The notes beneath the pieces were generated by a model, which saw only the letters and a list, made by a program, of their open reading frames with translations, made no database searches and was not told the DNA's origin. DNA of 24,117 bases. Origin: JBEBVQ01 sp964636205 (GTDB lineage: Bacteria > Bacteroidota > Bacteroidia > Chitinophagales > Chitinophagaceae). How positions within the stretch are numbered: the stretch's first letter is position 1; each line of letters begins with the position of its first letter. The stretch is from positions 1 through 24,117 of the forward strand of contig CAZWPF010000044.1 of the NCBI GenBank assembly GCA_964636205.1. Reading direction: 5' to 3'. The position numbers and the translations under genes are program-made. Shown here in pieces: positions 1-7,069 of this stretch.

Positions 1-408
1 AAGTGGGCAGTTTACGCGATTCTTTCATTAGTCTTACTGATAGCATCGTTTAATATGGTGGGAGCTTTATCCTTGCTCGTGTTAGAGAAGCAGAAAGACA
101 TGGCGATTTTACGGGCTATGGGTGCTAGCATTGGCACCATCAGGGCTATTTTTATTACTGAGGGCGTTTTATGGTCGCTCACCGGCGGTTTGCTGGGTTT
201 ATTTTTAGGGACTGTGCTCTGTTTGGGTCAGCAGTATTTTCAGTGGATTAGATTGCAAGGAGCATTTATAATCGAGGCCTACCCGGTCGTGGTCATGTTG
301 GGTGACCTATTATTAATTGTTGCTACAGTGACTTTGGTGGGTATTTTTGCGGCTTGGTATCCGGCAATGAAAGCTACTCGTTCGGAGATGCCAGGGTTAA
401 AGACTTGA
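1..408 (+). CDS. FtsX/LolC-type ABC transporter permease, C-terminal part (5' end outside window)
   Basis: The reading frame is open from base 1, so this is the C-terminal 135 residues of a longer protein and the ATG at 55 is internal. It shows three hydrophobic segments and the cytoplasmic loop typical of FtsX-domain permeases, with EKQKDMAILRAMGAS between the first and second helices and a WYPAMKATR-like C-terminus. In LolCDE/MacB-type transporters this domain couples an ATPase to movement of lipoproteins or other envelope substrates across the periplasm. The loop wording fits the LolC/LolE-like permeases of Bacteroidota best, but the substrate cannot be read from the fragment. A terminator-like hairpin follows 28 bases after the stop, so this is probably the last gene of its operon. 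Family call firm, exact role inferred. Confidence 0.85.
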   Translation, partial: KWAVYAILSLVLLIASFNMVGALSLLVLEKQKDMAILRAMGASIGTIRAIFITEGVLWSLTGGLLGLFLGTVLCLGQQYFQWIRLQGAFIIEAYPVVVMLGDLLLIVATVTLVGIFAAWYPAMKATRSEMPGLKT

Positions 409-435
409 GTTAGTGAGGTGGCGCTTTCCTATTAT

Positions 436-457
436 CCCTTTTTTTGGAAGGGTTTTT
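436..457 (+). terminator. Intrinsic terminator of the permease gene
   Basis: CCC-T7-GG-AA-GGG can fold as CCCTT/AAGGG extended by two T-G wobbles with a three-base loop. It is followed at once by five T residues (453-457). It sits 28 bases after the permease stop codon, where an end of transcript is expected. Confidence 0.6.
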
Positions 458-541
458 CTTATCCTTTATAAAAGAATCAGTTGCGTGTATCTCCCGTTGG
501 ATAACAAGTAATGCGTTGCTGCGCTAATAGGAGGTTATAAA

Positions 542-574
542 AACGAAAAGCCCTTCTTTAGAAGGGCTTTCGTT
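542..574 (-). terminator. Strong hairpin with T-tract on the minus strand
   Basis: AACGAAAAGCCCTTCT (542-557) pairs with AGAAGGGCTTTCGTT (560-574), with one bulged A in the left arm. On the minus strand the stem is followed by TTTT (540-537 read in reverse, within GTTTTTATAA). That is the terminator arrangement for leftward transcription. On the plus strand the tail is only GTTAATT. It may be a back-up bidirectional terminator for the permease operon or may end an unseen leftward transcript. Confidence 0.55.
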
Positions 575-771
575 AATTCCAGGATTTGGGAGAATTTGGA
601 GAGAGGTCCTGGAGAGAAAGGATTATTGAATGTTTTTGTTTTTTTACCTTTACGCTCTTCGAAAAAAGAAGTGGTTGACGTATTGTTATAGTACCTCGAT
701 TTTCTTTTACAAAAATCAGGTAGATTGCTTGTGAATACAAGCGTTTTTTTACTGAATTTAAGTTGTATTTT

Positions 772-779
772 TACTTTTG
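772..779 (+). promoter_or_regulatory. Candidate Bacteroidota -7 box for the response regulator gene
   Basis: TACTTTTG matches TAnnTTTG exactly. No clear TTG lies 17-21 bases upstream, so the match is half a promoter. It would give a leader of about 100 bases, and the dyad at 784-801 would lie on the transcription start, a good place for a repressor or autoregulator. Confidence 0.35.
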
Positions 780-783
780 TAAT

Positions 784-801
784 TACCGTAAAAATACGGT
801 A
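784..801. promoter_or_regulatory. Perfect dyad TACCGTA-AAAA-TACGGTA, candidate operator
   Basis: Seven-base arms separated by four A residues form an exact inverted repeat about 85 bases before the response regulator start, directly after a -7-like box. Half-sites ACCGTA (2214-2219) and TACGGT (2410-2415) recur in the promoter region of the 2490 gene. A regulator-binding site is inferred; a small RNA hairpin is the alternative. Confidence 0.4.
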
Positions 802-886
802 CAGCATAAGGACGTCAGGGTAGGGACAATTTTCGGAGCGTTTTATTGTGGTTTGACTGATAGGAGTTTTGCCTAAAAGTAATTTT

Positions 887-1552
887 ATGAAAGACCAAGA
901 TTATAGGCAGATACGAATTGCGGTTGCTGAAGATATTTCCATTCTTCGCAAAGGACTTTGTAATTTATTATCTGCCGATAATGGTTTTAAGGTTGAGATT
1001 GAGGCATCTAATGGTTTAGAATTGTTGGAGCTGCTCCGTTATACTGATAAACAGATCGATGTTTGCTTATTAGACATCAATATGCCAGTGATGGATGGAC
1101 ACGCCACCATCAAGCATATCAAAGAAGAATGGCCGGATATGAAGGTATTGATCTTGTCGGTCTTCAATGATGATTACAATATAATAAGGATGTTGAGGAG
1201 TGGTGCGAACGGGTATATTCTAAAAGATTGTAAACCGGAGGAGCTGCAGCAAGCTATTCAGGCGGTACATGAGATTGGATTTTACCATTCGGAGCTGGTG
1301 AATGAGTATGTGTTGCAATTATTGCAAGGGAAGGATAAGAAATCCAAGTCAATATTGTCTGACAAGGATTATGAGTTCCTGTCCTATTGTTGTAGTGAGC
1401 TCACTTACAAAGAGATTGCGGAGGCGATGAGTTTAAGTCCGCGCACAATTGAAGGTTATCGGGATGCACTATGTGAAAAGCTGGAGGTTAAATCACGTAC
1501 AGGATTAGTAATGTACGCCATCCGCATTGGAGTAGTACCTTATGGGCAATAG
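887..1552 (+). CDS. NarL/FixJ-type response regulator (REC + LuxR HTH)
   Basis: A two-domain transcription regulator of 221 residues. The N-terminal receiver (about residues 8-130) has the acidic pocket E15/D16, the phosphoacceptor D63 in LLDINMPVMDG, S91 and K113 in YILKD. The C-terminal LuxR-type helix-turn-helix (about 160-218) contains LTYKEIAEAMSLSPRTIEGY. Phosphorylation by a histidine kinase should control DNA binding. No kinase is adjacent, but two kinases lie at 4902-8155 and are possible partners. I chose the ATG at 887. A TTG at 869 would add six residues and lies only two bases after a TAGGAG sequence, which is too close to serve as its ribosome site. It converges with the receiver protein at 2054-1587, with about 34 bases between the stops. 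Confidence 0.9.
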   Translation: MKDQDYRQIRIAVAEDISILRKGLCNLLSADNGFKVEIEASNGLELLELLRYTDKQIDVCLLDINMPVMDGHATIKHIKEEWPDMKVLILSVFNDDYNIIRMLRSGANGYILKDCKPEELQQAIQAVHEIGFYHSELVNEYVLQLLQGKDKKSKSILSDKDYEFLSYCCSELTYKEIAEAMSLSPRTIEGYRDALCEKLEVKSRTGLVMYAIRIGVVPYGQ

Positions 1553-1586
1553 CTGTTTTGTCTGAATGGAATTAGTGCCTTCTTGA

Positions 1587-2054
1587 TTAAGAAAGCAGTT
1601 TCTGTCTCAATAGGAATTCCAGCTGATTATTGGAGGTTTCCAATTTTTTCTTTTTCTCGTCTTCTTCTTTTTGACTCAAATAGACTCCATAAGCTCTTTG
1701 GATTGTCTCGTCCAATTCTTCTTCAACCCAGGGTTTAGAAAGGTAATGGAAAATTTTCCCTTTATTTACGGCATCGATTACCGCATTCATATCTGCATAC
1801 CCGGTTAACAATATCCGCATTGCCCGAGGATATTCGTCTAAGATCGATTCAAGAAACTCCACCCCTGTCATTCCCGGCATTCGCTGGTCGGTAATGATTA
1901 CATGCACCTCATTTTCTGCAAGTACTTTCTTGGCTTCTTCTCCACTGATAGCCGTCAATACGTTATACTTCAGGCGAAATGTAGCCTTAAATGAGATGAG
2001 GTTGTTTTGCTCATCATCTACGTACAAAATATTTGCTAACTTTTCCTTCGACAT
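1587..2054 (-). CDS. Single-domain response regulator with C-terminal helix
   Basis: A 155-residue receiver protein. D13/D14, phosphoacceptor D56 in ITDQRMPGMTG, T84 in LLTGYAD and K107 in LSKPW complete the receiver site (about residues 8-122). The remainder is a charged helix rich in E and K, probably coiled coil, with no DNA-binding or enzymatic domain. The DQRMPG/TGYAD/SKPW wording is that of RpfG/HupR-type receivers. The first 120 residues closely resemble the receiver of the kinase at 7070, sharing DEQNNL and FKATFR in the same positions. A role as phosphate shuttle or sink for the kinases at 4902-8155 is inferred. The ATG at 2054 is chosen over a TTG at 2081 that would add nine residues unlike the family. 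Confidence 0.88.
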   Translation of the reverse strand: MSKEKLANILYVDDEQNNLISFKATFRLKYNVLTAISGEEAKKVLAENEVHVIITDQRMPGMTGVEFLESILDEYPRAMRILLTGYADMNAVIDAVNKGKIFHYLSKPWVEEELDETIQRAYGVYLSQKEEDEKKKKLETSNNQLEFLLRQKLLS

Positions 2055-2101
2055 AAAATTTCTATGACCCGGGTTTCTCAATCAAATTTCAGACCACTAT
2101 A

Positions 2102-2109
2102 CAAATATA
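2102..2109 (-). promoter_or_regulatory. Candidate -7 box for the single-domain receiver gene
   Basis: Read leftward the bases are TATATTTG, an exact TAnnTTTG, placed to give a leader of about 45 bases before the ATG at 2054. No good TTG is seen at the usual upstream spacing. Confidence 0.35.
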
Positions 2110-2349
2110 CCTCTAAAATCCTGACTAGTAAATAATCCTAATAATAGTTATTAGATGCGGTTTTGCAATGATATTTCCGGCTTTATTCTTAACTGGTTAA
2201 ACGGTGGTTAATAACCGTAACTAAACAACGTAATCGGATATTTTTGTGATTACAACTACAGATTAATTTTGATACCTTTATAGTTTCAATCTATTGGGTT
2301 GTAATTGGTTTAAGAAGTAGAAGTTTTTTTTAAATAGGAGATAGAAAAA

Positions 2350-2384
2350 TTTAATTAATTGTATTTGTATTTAAATTAATTAAA
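2350..2384. repeat. AT-only inverted repeat, 11-base arms
   Basis: TTTAATTAATT (2350-2360) is the exact reverse complement of AATTAATTAAA (2374-2384), with a 13-base T-rich spacer. It lies 106 bases before the GNAT-like gene. Possible roles are a bent or melting upstream element or a regulator site; the sequence does not decide. Confidence 0.5.
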
Positions 2385-2489
2385 AAAATATTAATTTAAA
2401 AACCCTTCATACGGTAAGATATGATTGGCATCATCCGTTCAGGTAAATATGCTGTTTGTTAGTTGACAGTAGCGATTTATTAGTAGTAT

Positions 2490-3197
2490 ATGGAACGTTA
2501 TAAGCTGGTGATAAGGGCTTTCAAAGCCGTGGACAATCCGGATGCATGTCAGCGTTATGTGGATGGCCACATGAAAGTGTTGCGAATTTTTGGAATTACC
2601 ATGATCACTTCTGCGAAAGCGGAATGGATTGACGATCCATATACTTATGTGATTATGGTCGAGTCTGACGATGGTGAGAAAATATACGGAGGTGCCCGAA
2701 TTCAGCTCGCAGGAGGTAAATTACCACTGCCTTTGGAAACTGCAGTGGAGGAATTAGAGCCTAATATTCATCAAATCGTTGAAAAATATGCCTCCGGTGG
2801 TACTGGAGAATTTTGTGGTCTGTGGAATTCAAGAGAGGTTGCAGGATTGGGAATTGGGAGTATGTATTTGGGTAGAGCAGCTTTGGCAATTACCGACCAA
2901 CTGGACCTAAGTACATTATTTGGTTTATGCGCCCCCTCCACCGTGAAAAACAGCGCTAGAATCGGGTTTGAAATCGCGACCTTTCTCGGCCAGAACGGAA
3001 CTTTTTATTATCCTAAGCAGGATCTGGTCGCTACCGCCGTGGTGATTAATGATACAAGAACACTGGAAACGGCAGACCCGGACGAGAGGGAAATTATTAT
3101 GGATTTACGCAGAAACCCCAATCAATTCAAAATTGAAGAGGGGCCGCGCGGTAGAATCCTCGAAATTGATTATAAATTGCGGATAGAGGGATTGTAA
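2490..3197 (+). CDS. GNAT-fold acyltransferase-like protein, possible signal synthase
   Basis: A 235-residue soluble protein that I cannot place in a named family. Residues 50-125 follow the GNAT pattern: strand YTYVIMVESDDG, then GGARIQL (R70), then GEFCGLWNSREVAGLGIGS. In the last, E-V-A-G-L-G at 116-121 fits the R/Q-x-x-G-x-G/A pantetheine-binding loop. The order G-x-R near 70, E-F-C near 107 and the G-x-G loop resembles LuxI-type N-acyl amino acid synthases. The second arginine of the LuxI signature is absent, so an acyl-homoserine lactone product is not claimed. The C-terminal 80 residues contain a second beta-rich part ending in DYKLRIEGL. It heads a same-strand run with the flavoprotein at 3258 and three signalling proteins. 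An N-acyltransferase that makes or modifies a small molecule is inferred. Confidence 0.6.
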   Translation: MERYKLVIRAFKAVDNPDACQRYVDGHMKVLRIFGITMITSAKAEWIDDPYTYVIMVESDDGEKIYGGARIQLAGGKLPLPLETAVEELEPNIHQIVEKYASGGTGEFCGLWNSREVAGLGIGSMYLGRAALAITDQLDLSTLFGLCAPSTVKNSARIGFEIATFLGQNGTFYYPKQDLVATAVVINDTRTLETADPDEREIIMDLRRNPNQFKIEEGPRGRILEIDYKLRIEGL

Positions 3198-3246
3198 GAG
3201 TGACCAGAATAGGAACCAGTCACCTATCCAACGATTTTTGGCACTC
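3198..3246 (+). other. Gap between 2490 and 3258 genes with competing short hairpins
   Basis: Two stems exclude each other: GTGAC (3200-3204)/GTCAC (3219-3223) and ATAGG (3209-3213)/CCTAT (3223-3227). An outer GAGTG (3198-3202)/CACTC (3242-3246) pair could enclose the second. Stems are only five bases long, so this may be chance. Confidence 0.25.
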
Positions 3247-3257
3247 AAAAATAAATT

Positions 3258-4859
3258 ATGTTTTCAGAATCAATTCTGACAGAATGGAGAAATCTGCTGG
3301 GAGAAGAAAATGTTATTGCTGATCCACAAGCTTTAGAGCCGGCAAGCAAAACAAATTATCCTACTCAGGAACGTATATCGCTAATATTAAAGCCCGGCAA
3401 CTCAGAAGAGTTGAGTCAGTGCATGAAATTAGCACAAGCAAAAGGGCTTCATGTCTACGTAATTAGTAAAGGTAAAAACTGGGGATATGGCTCGAAGGTG
3501 CCGGTGCAAGACCAGGCAATTCTTATCGAGCTCGACCGGATGAATCGGATCATCGATTTTAATGAGCAACTCGGTTATATAACTGTAGAGCCTGGTGTCA
3601 CTTTCCAACAGGCTTTTGATTTTTTACGTTCCAAAAATTCGGAATTACTCTTAGGAACAACCGGAGGACCGGTCGATTCCAGTATTATCGGTAATACAAT
3701 GGAGCGGGGAATAGGAACGGGCTTGTATGCCGACCGTAGCTCGTTCGTCTGCGGTTTTGAAGTTGTACTGCCCGATGGCAAAATCATCAATACAGGATTC
3801 GAACGTTTCCCCAATAGCAATACCGGTAAGTTGTCGCGATGGGGACTGGGTCCGTCTCTGGATGGGCTTTTTGCACAATCGAATCTGGGAATCGTTACCA
3901 GGATGACCGTATGGCTGCTCAAATGCCCGGCATTCTTCCAGATCGGATTTTATAAAATCGCTGATTCCGAAAAACTATCACAAGTACTGAATCGATTGCA
4001 AGGAATGGCAATGGACGGCCTGATTCGCCCCGCCCTGACGTTATACAATGATCTTCGCATCTTGTCTTGCGTAATGCAGTTTCCTTTTGATAAAATGAAT
4101 CCGGGAACTCTGGATCAAGAAGAATTAATGTCTCAGTTGAGGGCGGCCTCGCCATTAGGCAATATGGTGGGACCCTGGAATGGTGAAATCAGCATTCGCG
4201 CCGTGGACGAGGAACATGCTCAAATACATGCTAAATTGATAGAAGAAAATTTGAGAGATCTGGTTTATGATTTCAGTTTTGTGTCTGCATCCAAACAAGA
4301 AATTCTAAGTACCCTCCAAAAATATTACGAAACTAATGGTAACCCTAGCGAAGCCCCTAATTTGAAGAGTTTCCTGATGAATAAGTATATCGGTATTCCC
4401 AGTAACGCCGCGATCGGTTATGCATACTGGAGAAAAAGAACTCCGATGCCTCCAGTAATGGATCCGGATGGGGATCATTGCGGACTGTTCTGGTTTAGCC
4501 CGGTAATCCCATTCAATGGCGAAGATATCACCAAGGCAGTCGGTATCATCAAATCAACTGTCCAACAGTACCGATTCGAGGCGGCCGTTTCTTTACAATG
4601 TATCTCTGAAAGAAGTGTACATATTATCGCGTCAATCAATTGGGATCGCGATGTCGAGGGTGAAGATGAACTCGCTGTAGCTTGCTATGAAGCCGTTAAT
4701 GCCAAGTTGAAAGAAGCCGGATATTATTCCTACCGCGATTCTACATTCCATATGAAAGAGGCGCAAGAGCAGGGTGATTACGAAAAAGTGCTGCAAGCCA
4801 TCAAAAAAACTTTTGATCCGGAGGGAATACTTTCACCAGGAAGGTATATCCCCTCATAA
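3258..4859 (+). CDS. VAO/PCMH-family FAD-linked oxidase (4-cresol dehydrogenase-like)
   Basis: A 533-residue flavoprotein. The N-terminal FAD-binding PCMH domain (about 40-230) contains ISKGKNWGYGS, GYITVEPGVT, a GTTGGPVDSSIIGN segment and EVVLPDGKIINTG. GLGPSLDGLFAQSNLGIVTR follows at about 195-215, which is the 4-cresol dehydrogenase/vanillyl-alcohol oxidase wording. The C-terminal cap ends in FDPEGILSPGRYI, the family's usual tail, and WFSPVIPF sits in the substrate-domain half. No signal peptide is seen, so it is probably cytoplasmic. Known relatives oxidise para-substituted phenols with covalently bound FAD; whether the linkage residue is kept cannot be settled by eye. No cytochrome c partner gene is adjacent, which favours an oxidase or a different electron acceptor. 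It lies 60 bases after the GNAT-like gene. Substrate unknown. Confidence 0.85.
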   Translation: MFSESILTEWRNLLGEENVIADPQALEPASKTNYPTQERISLILKPGNSEELSQCMKLAQAKGLHVYVISKGKNWGYGSKVPVQDQAILIELDRMNRIIDFNEQLGYITVEPGVTFQQAFDFLRSKNSELLLGTTGGPVDSSIIGNTMERGIGTGLYADRSSFVCGFEVVLPDGKIINTGFERFPNSNTGKLSRWGLGPSLDGLFAQSNLGIVTRMTVWLLKCPAFFQIGFYKIADSEKLSQVLNRLQGMAMDGLIRPALTLYNDLRILSCVMQFPFDKMNPGTLDQEELMSQLRAASPLGNMVGPWNGEISIRAVDEEHAQIHAKLIEENLRDLVYDFSFVSASKQEILSTLQKYYETNGNPSEAPNLKSFLMNKYIGIPSNAAIGYAYWRKRTPMPPVMDPDGDHCGLFWFSPVIPFNGEDITKAVGIIKSTVQQYRFEAAVSLQCISERSVHIIASINWDRDVEGEDELAVACYEAVNAKLKEAGYYSYRDSTFHMKEAQEQGDYEKVLQAIKKTFDPEGILSPGRYIPS

Positions 4860-4901
4860 TTATTATTAACTTACCCCGTGTTTAATATTTTAGCCCGAAA
4901 C

Positions 4902-7067
4902 ATGCCATTTAAGTCGTTCTATCGGTTAATACCCTTAGTACTTTTCCTGTTATCCTGGCTGAATGTATCAGCAGACCCCGTAATAGTTTACCGTAATACG
5001 GATCAACATATCAACATCGGGGAAAAGACAATGGTTTTTGAAGATCCGGAGGATATACTTACTGCGGATGAGGTGTTGCAACAGACGGATTTCCGTAATA
5101 CAAGGTACCAGGTTTTAAACTTGGGACTGTCCTCTTCTGCCTTCTGGGTGAAATTTACCGTGCGTAACGAGTCGGATGATTTAGTGCTCCTTCTATTATC
5201 CCAACCCATCATCGATTATGTAGCACTCTATGGGATCGATAGTAATGGTCGGGCGCAACTATTTTCTGAGGAAGGAGAGTTTAGGCCGTATCATGAAAGA
5301 AAATACGATCATCAGAATTATATGTTTACCCTCGATCTGAAAAAGGGTGAGCAAGGTACCTATCTGATGAAAGTCAAAAGCAAGGAGCAGATTACGCTGC
5401 CCCTTAGTATCGGTGATCACAAGAATATCAGCGAAGACCTAATGAAGCGGGACTTGCTGCTGGGCGCATTTTTTGGGATTATCATTATAATGATCTTTTA
5501 CAACATCTTTATCTATTTCACGGTCCGCGATAAAGCCTATATCCACTATGTGATTTATATCTTTCTCCTCACATTGTCGCAGGCAACGCTGCAGGGATAT
5601 GCTTTTCGGTTTTTCTGGCCCAATTCAACCTGGCTGGCTCAACATGCCGCATTTATCTTTCCCAGTCTAGCAAGTATAGCTGCCATGATCTTTGCCAAAG
5701 TGTTTTTGCAAACCCGTAGTTATGTGCCCAGGTTGGAGCGTGTACTTTATATTTTCATCGTAATATTTGTTATCTCCATCGTTTTCGCATTTGCAGGATT
5801 TTACAAGATCAGCTTTGCGATCATGCAAACCTGCACGCTTTTGGGATCATTGTTCGTGATTTTCCTAGCGATCGTAGTTTATCGAAAAGGACAAAAATCA
5901 GCACAGTACTTTCTATTGGCCTGGTCGGCCTTACTGGTTGGTGCTACCATCCTGGTGTTACGTGATTACGGTTTGTTCCCTACCAACAATTTTACAAGCA
6001 ACACACTGATATTCGGTTCGGCAATAGAAGTCGTATTGCTTTCGTTCGCTCTTTCTGATAAGATCAATACGCTGAGAAAGGAGAAGGAAGATGCGCAAGA
6101 GCAAATGTTGATGGCCTATGCTGAAAATGAACGAATTATCAAAGAGCAAAACTTGATACTGGAAACCAAGGTGAGGGAGAGGACAATTGAATTGGAGGCT
6201 TCAAACGAAGATTTGAACCGCACATTGACCGAGCTGAAGGATACCCAAACACAACTTGTAGAATCTGAGAAAATGGCATCTCTAGGTCAGCTGACGGCCG
6301 GGATTGCACATGAAATTAATAATCCGATCAACTTTGTAACGGCCAATGTTAAACCTTTACAAAGGGATATCGGACTATTGAGTGAGGCATTCGAAAAGAT
6401 TATGGAACTAGCGGTGAAAGAGTTGCCTGTTGAAGAAAAGCAAAAGGAACTGGAGGTGATTAAGGAAGATATTGAATACGATTATCTTAAAGAGGAAATT
6501 GAATTCTTACTTAAGGGTATCAGTGATGGATCTGTCAGAACCGCCGAAATTGTAAAGGGATTAAGAGTATTTTCCAGAGTCGACGAGGACGATTTAAAAC
6601 AAGCAAGCATACACGATGGACTGGATTCTACGTTGGTGATTATTAATAGTTTGCTGAATAACAGAATCACTGTTACAAAAGAATATGATCCCGAATTGCC
6701 GATGATTGAATGTTACCCGGGTAAACTCAATCAAGTATTCCTCAACATAATAACCAATGCTATACACGCTATCAATAAGCGTTGGGCTGAAAATGAAGGA
6801 GGGAATATCCTTATTCAAACCCGTCTCAAGGGAGAAGAGGCGATCATTATTTTGGGAGATAATGGTACCGGTATGGATCAGGAAACGGCAAATCATATTT
6901 TCGAACCGTTCTTTACGACAAAGGACGTAGGAGAAGGAACAGGTCTTGGATTATCCATTGTGTACAATATAATTCGAAAGCACAACGGCACCATTACTGT
7001 AAATTCAGAAATAGGTGAGGGGACACAATTCGTTATCACAGTGCCTGTTAGACAACAAAATATTTAA
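4902..7067 (+). CDS. 7TMR-DISM sensor histidine kinase
   Basis: A membrane kinase of 721 residues. A signal peptide (about 1-25, with a hydrophobic LIPLVLFLLSWLNVSA run) precedes a periplasmic 7TMR-DISM extracellular-type domain (about 30-175). Seven membrane helices follow (about 185-390), then a coiled coil (395-455). The kinase core has the H-box MASLGQLTAGIAHEINNP with phospho-His near residue 470, N-box LNIITNAIHAI, G1 GDNGTGMD, F-box FEPFFTTK and G2 GEGTGLGLSIV. DISM ectodomains bind carbohydrate-like or other small ligands in known cases; the ligand here is unknown. The kinase lies 42 bases after the flavoprotein gene, and the next gene starts two bases after its stop, so co-translation with the receiver-kinase is likely. 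I chose ATG 4902, which starts directly before the signal peptide; a GTG at 4878 would add eight residues. Confidence 0.92.
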   Translation: MPFKSFYRLIPLVLFLLSWLNVSADPVIVYRNTDQHINIGEKTMVFEDPEDILTADEVLQQTDFRNTRYQVLNLGLSSSAFWVKFTVRNESDDLVLLLLSQPIIDYVALYGIDSNGRAQLFSEEGEFRPYHERKYDHQNYMFTLDLKKGEQGTYLMKVKSKEQITLPLSIGDHKNISEDLMKRDLLLGAFFGIIIIMIFYNIFIYFTVRDKAYIHYVIYIFLLTLSQATLQGYAFRFFWPNSTWLAQHAAFIFPSLASIAAMIFAKVFLQTRSYVPRLERVLYIFIVIFVISIVFAFAGFYKISFAIMQTCTLLGSLFVIFLAIVVYRKGQKSAQYFLLAWSALLVGATILVLRDYGLFPTNNFTSNTLIFGSAIEVVLLSFALSDKINTLRKEKEDAQEQMLMAYAENERIIKEQNLILETKVRERTIELEASNEDLNRTLTELKDTQTQLVESEKMASLGQLTAGIAHEINNPINFVTANVKPLQRDIGLLSEAFEKIMELAVKELPVEEKQKELEVIKEDIEYDYLKEEIEFLLKGISDGSVRTAEIVKGLRVFSRVDEDDLKQASIHDGLDSTLVIINSLLNNRITVTKEYDPELPMIECYPGKLNQVFLNIITNAIHAINKRWAENEGGNILIQTRLKGEEAIIILGDNGTGMDQETANHIFEPFFTTKDVGEGTGLGLSIVYNIIRKHNGTITVNSEIGEGTQFVITVPVRQQNI

Positions 7068-7069
7068 AA

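Larger units (their letters stand above)
409..886. other. Gene-free stretch between permease and response regulator
   Basis: I see no convincing gene here. The stretch holds the terminator at 436-457, a second strong hairpin at 542-574, a TAnnTTTG box at 772-779 and the dyad at 784-801 just upstream of the response regulator. A 90-codon minus-strand open frame (807-535) runs through the hairpin, resembles no family I know and is rich in K, F and S, so I treat it as chance. Confidence 0.6.
2055..2489. other. AT-rich divergent regulatory stretch with several palindromes
   Basis: This gap between two divergent genes has no open frame worth calling. It holds an inverted repeat with seven-base arms CTAATAA/TTATTAG (2138-2154), the short palindrome GGTTAATAACC (about 2206-2216), an exact TATTTTTG box (2239-2246, plus strand), TACCTTTA (2273-2280), and an eleven-base inverted repeat at 2350-2384. 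It must carry the promoter for the operon that begins at 2490, but I cannot say which box is used. Confidence 0.5.

Noticed and set aside
535..807. A 90-codon minus-strand open frame
   Set aside because: It runs through a terminator-like hairpin, has low-complexity K/F/S composition, no recognisable domain and no promoter or ribosome site upstream.
2463..2491. TTGACA-N17-GTATAT, a sigma70-like promoter before the GNAT-like gene
   Set aside because: The -10 part overlaps the start codon, and Bacteroidota promoters do not use this consensus.
2490..3197. Calling the GNAT-like protein an acyl-homoserine lactone synthase
   Set aside because: The second signature arginine of LuxI is missing and the C-terminal half does not fit; only the motif order is similar.
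4991..5001. CCGTA-A-TACGG dyad in the kinase coding region as an operator
   Set aside because: It is inside a coding sequence, and five-base arms are expected by chance; noted only as possible support for the 784-801 motif.
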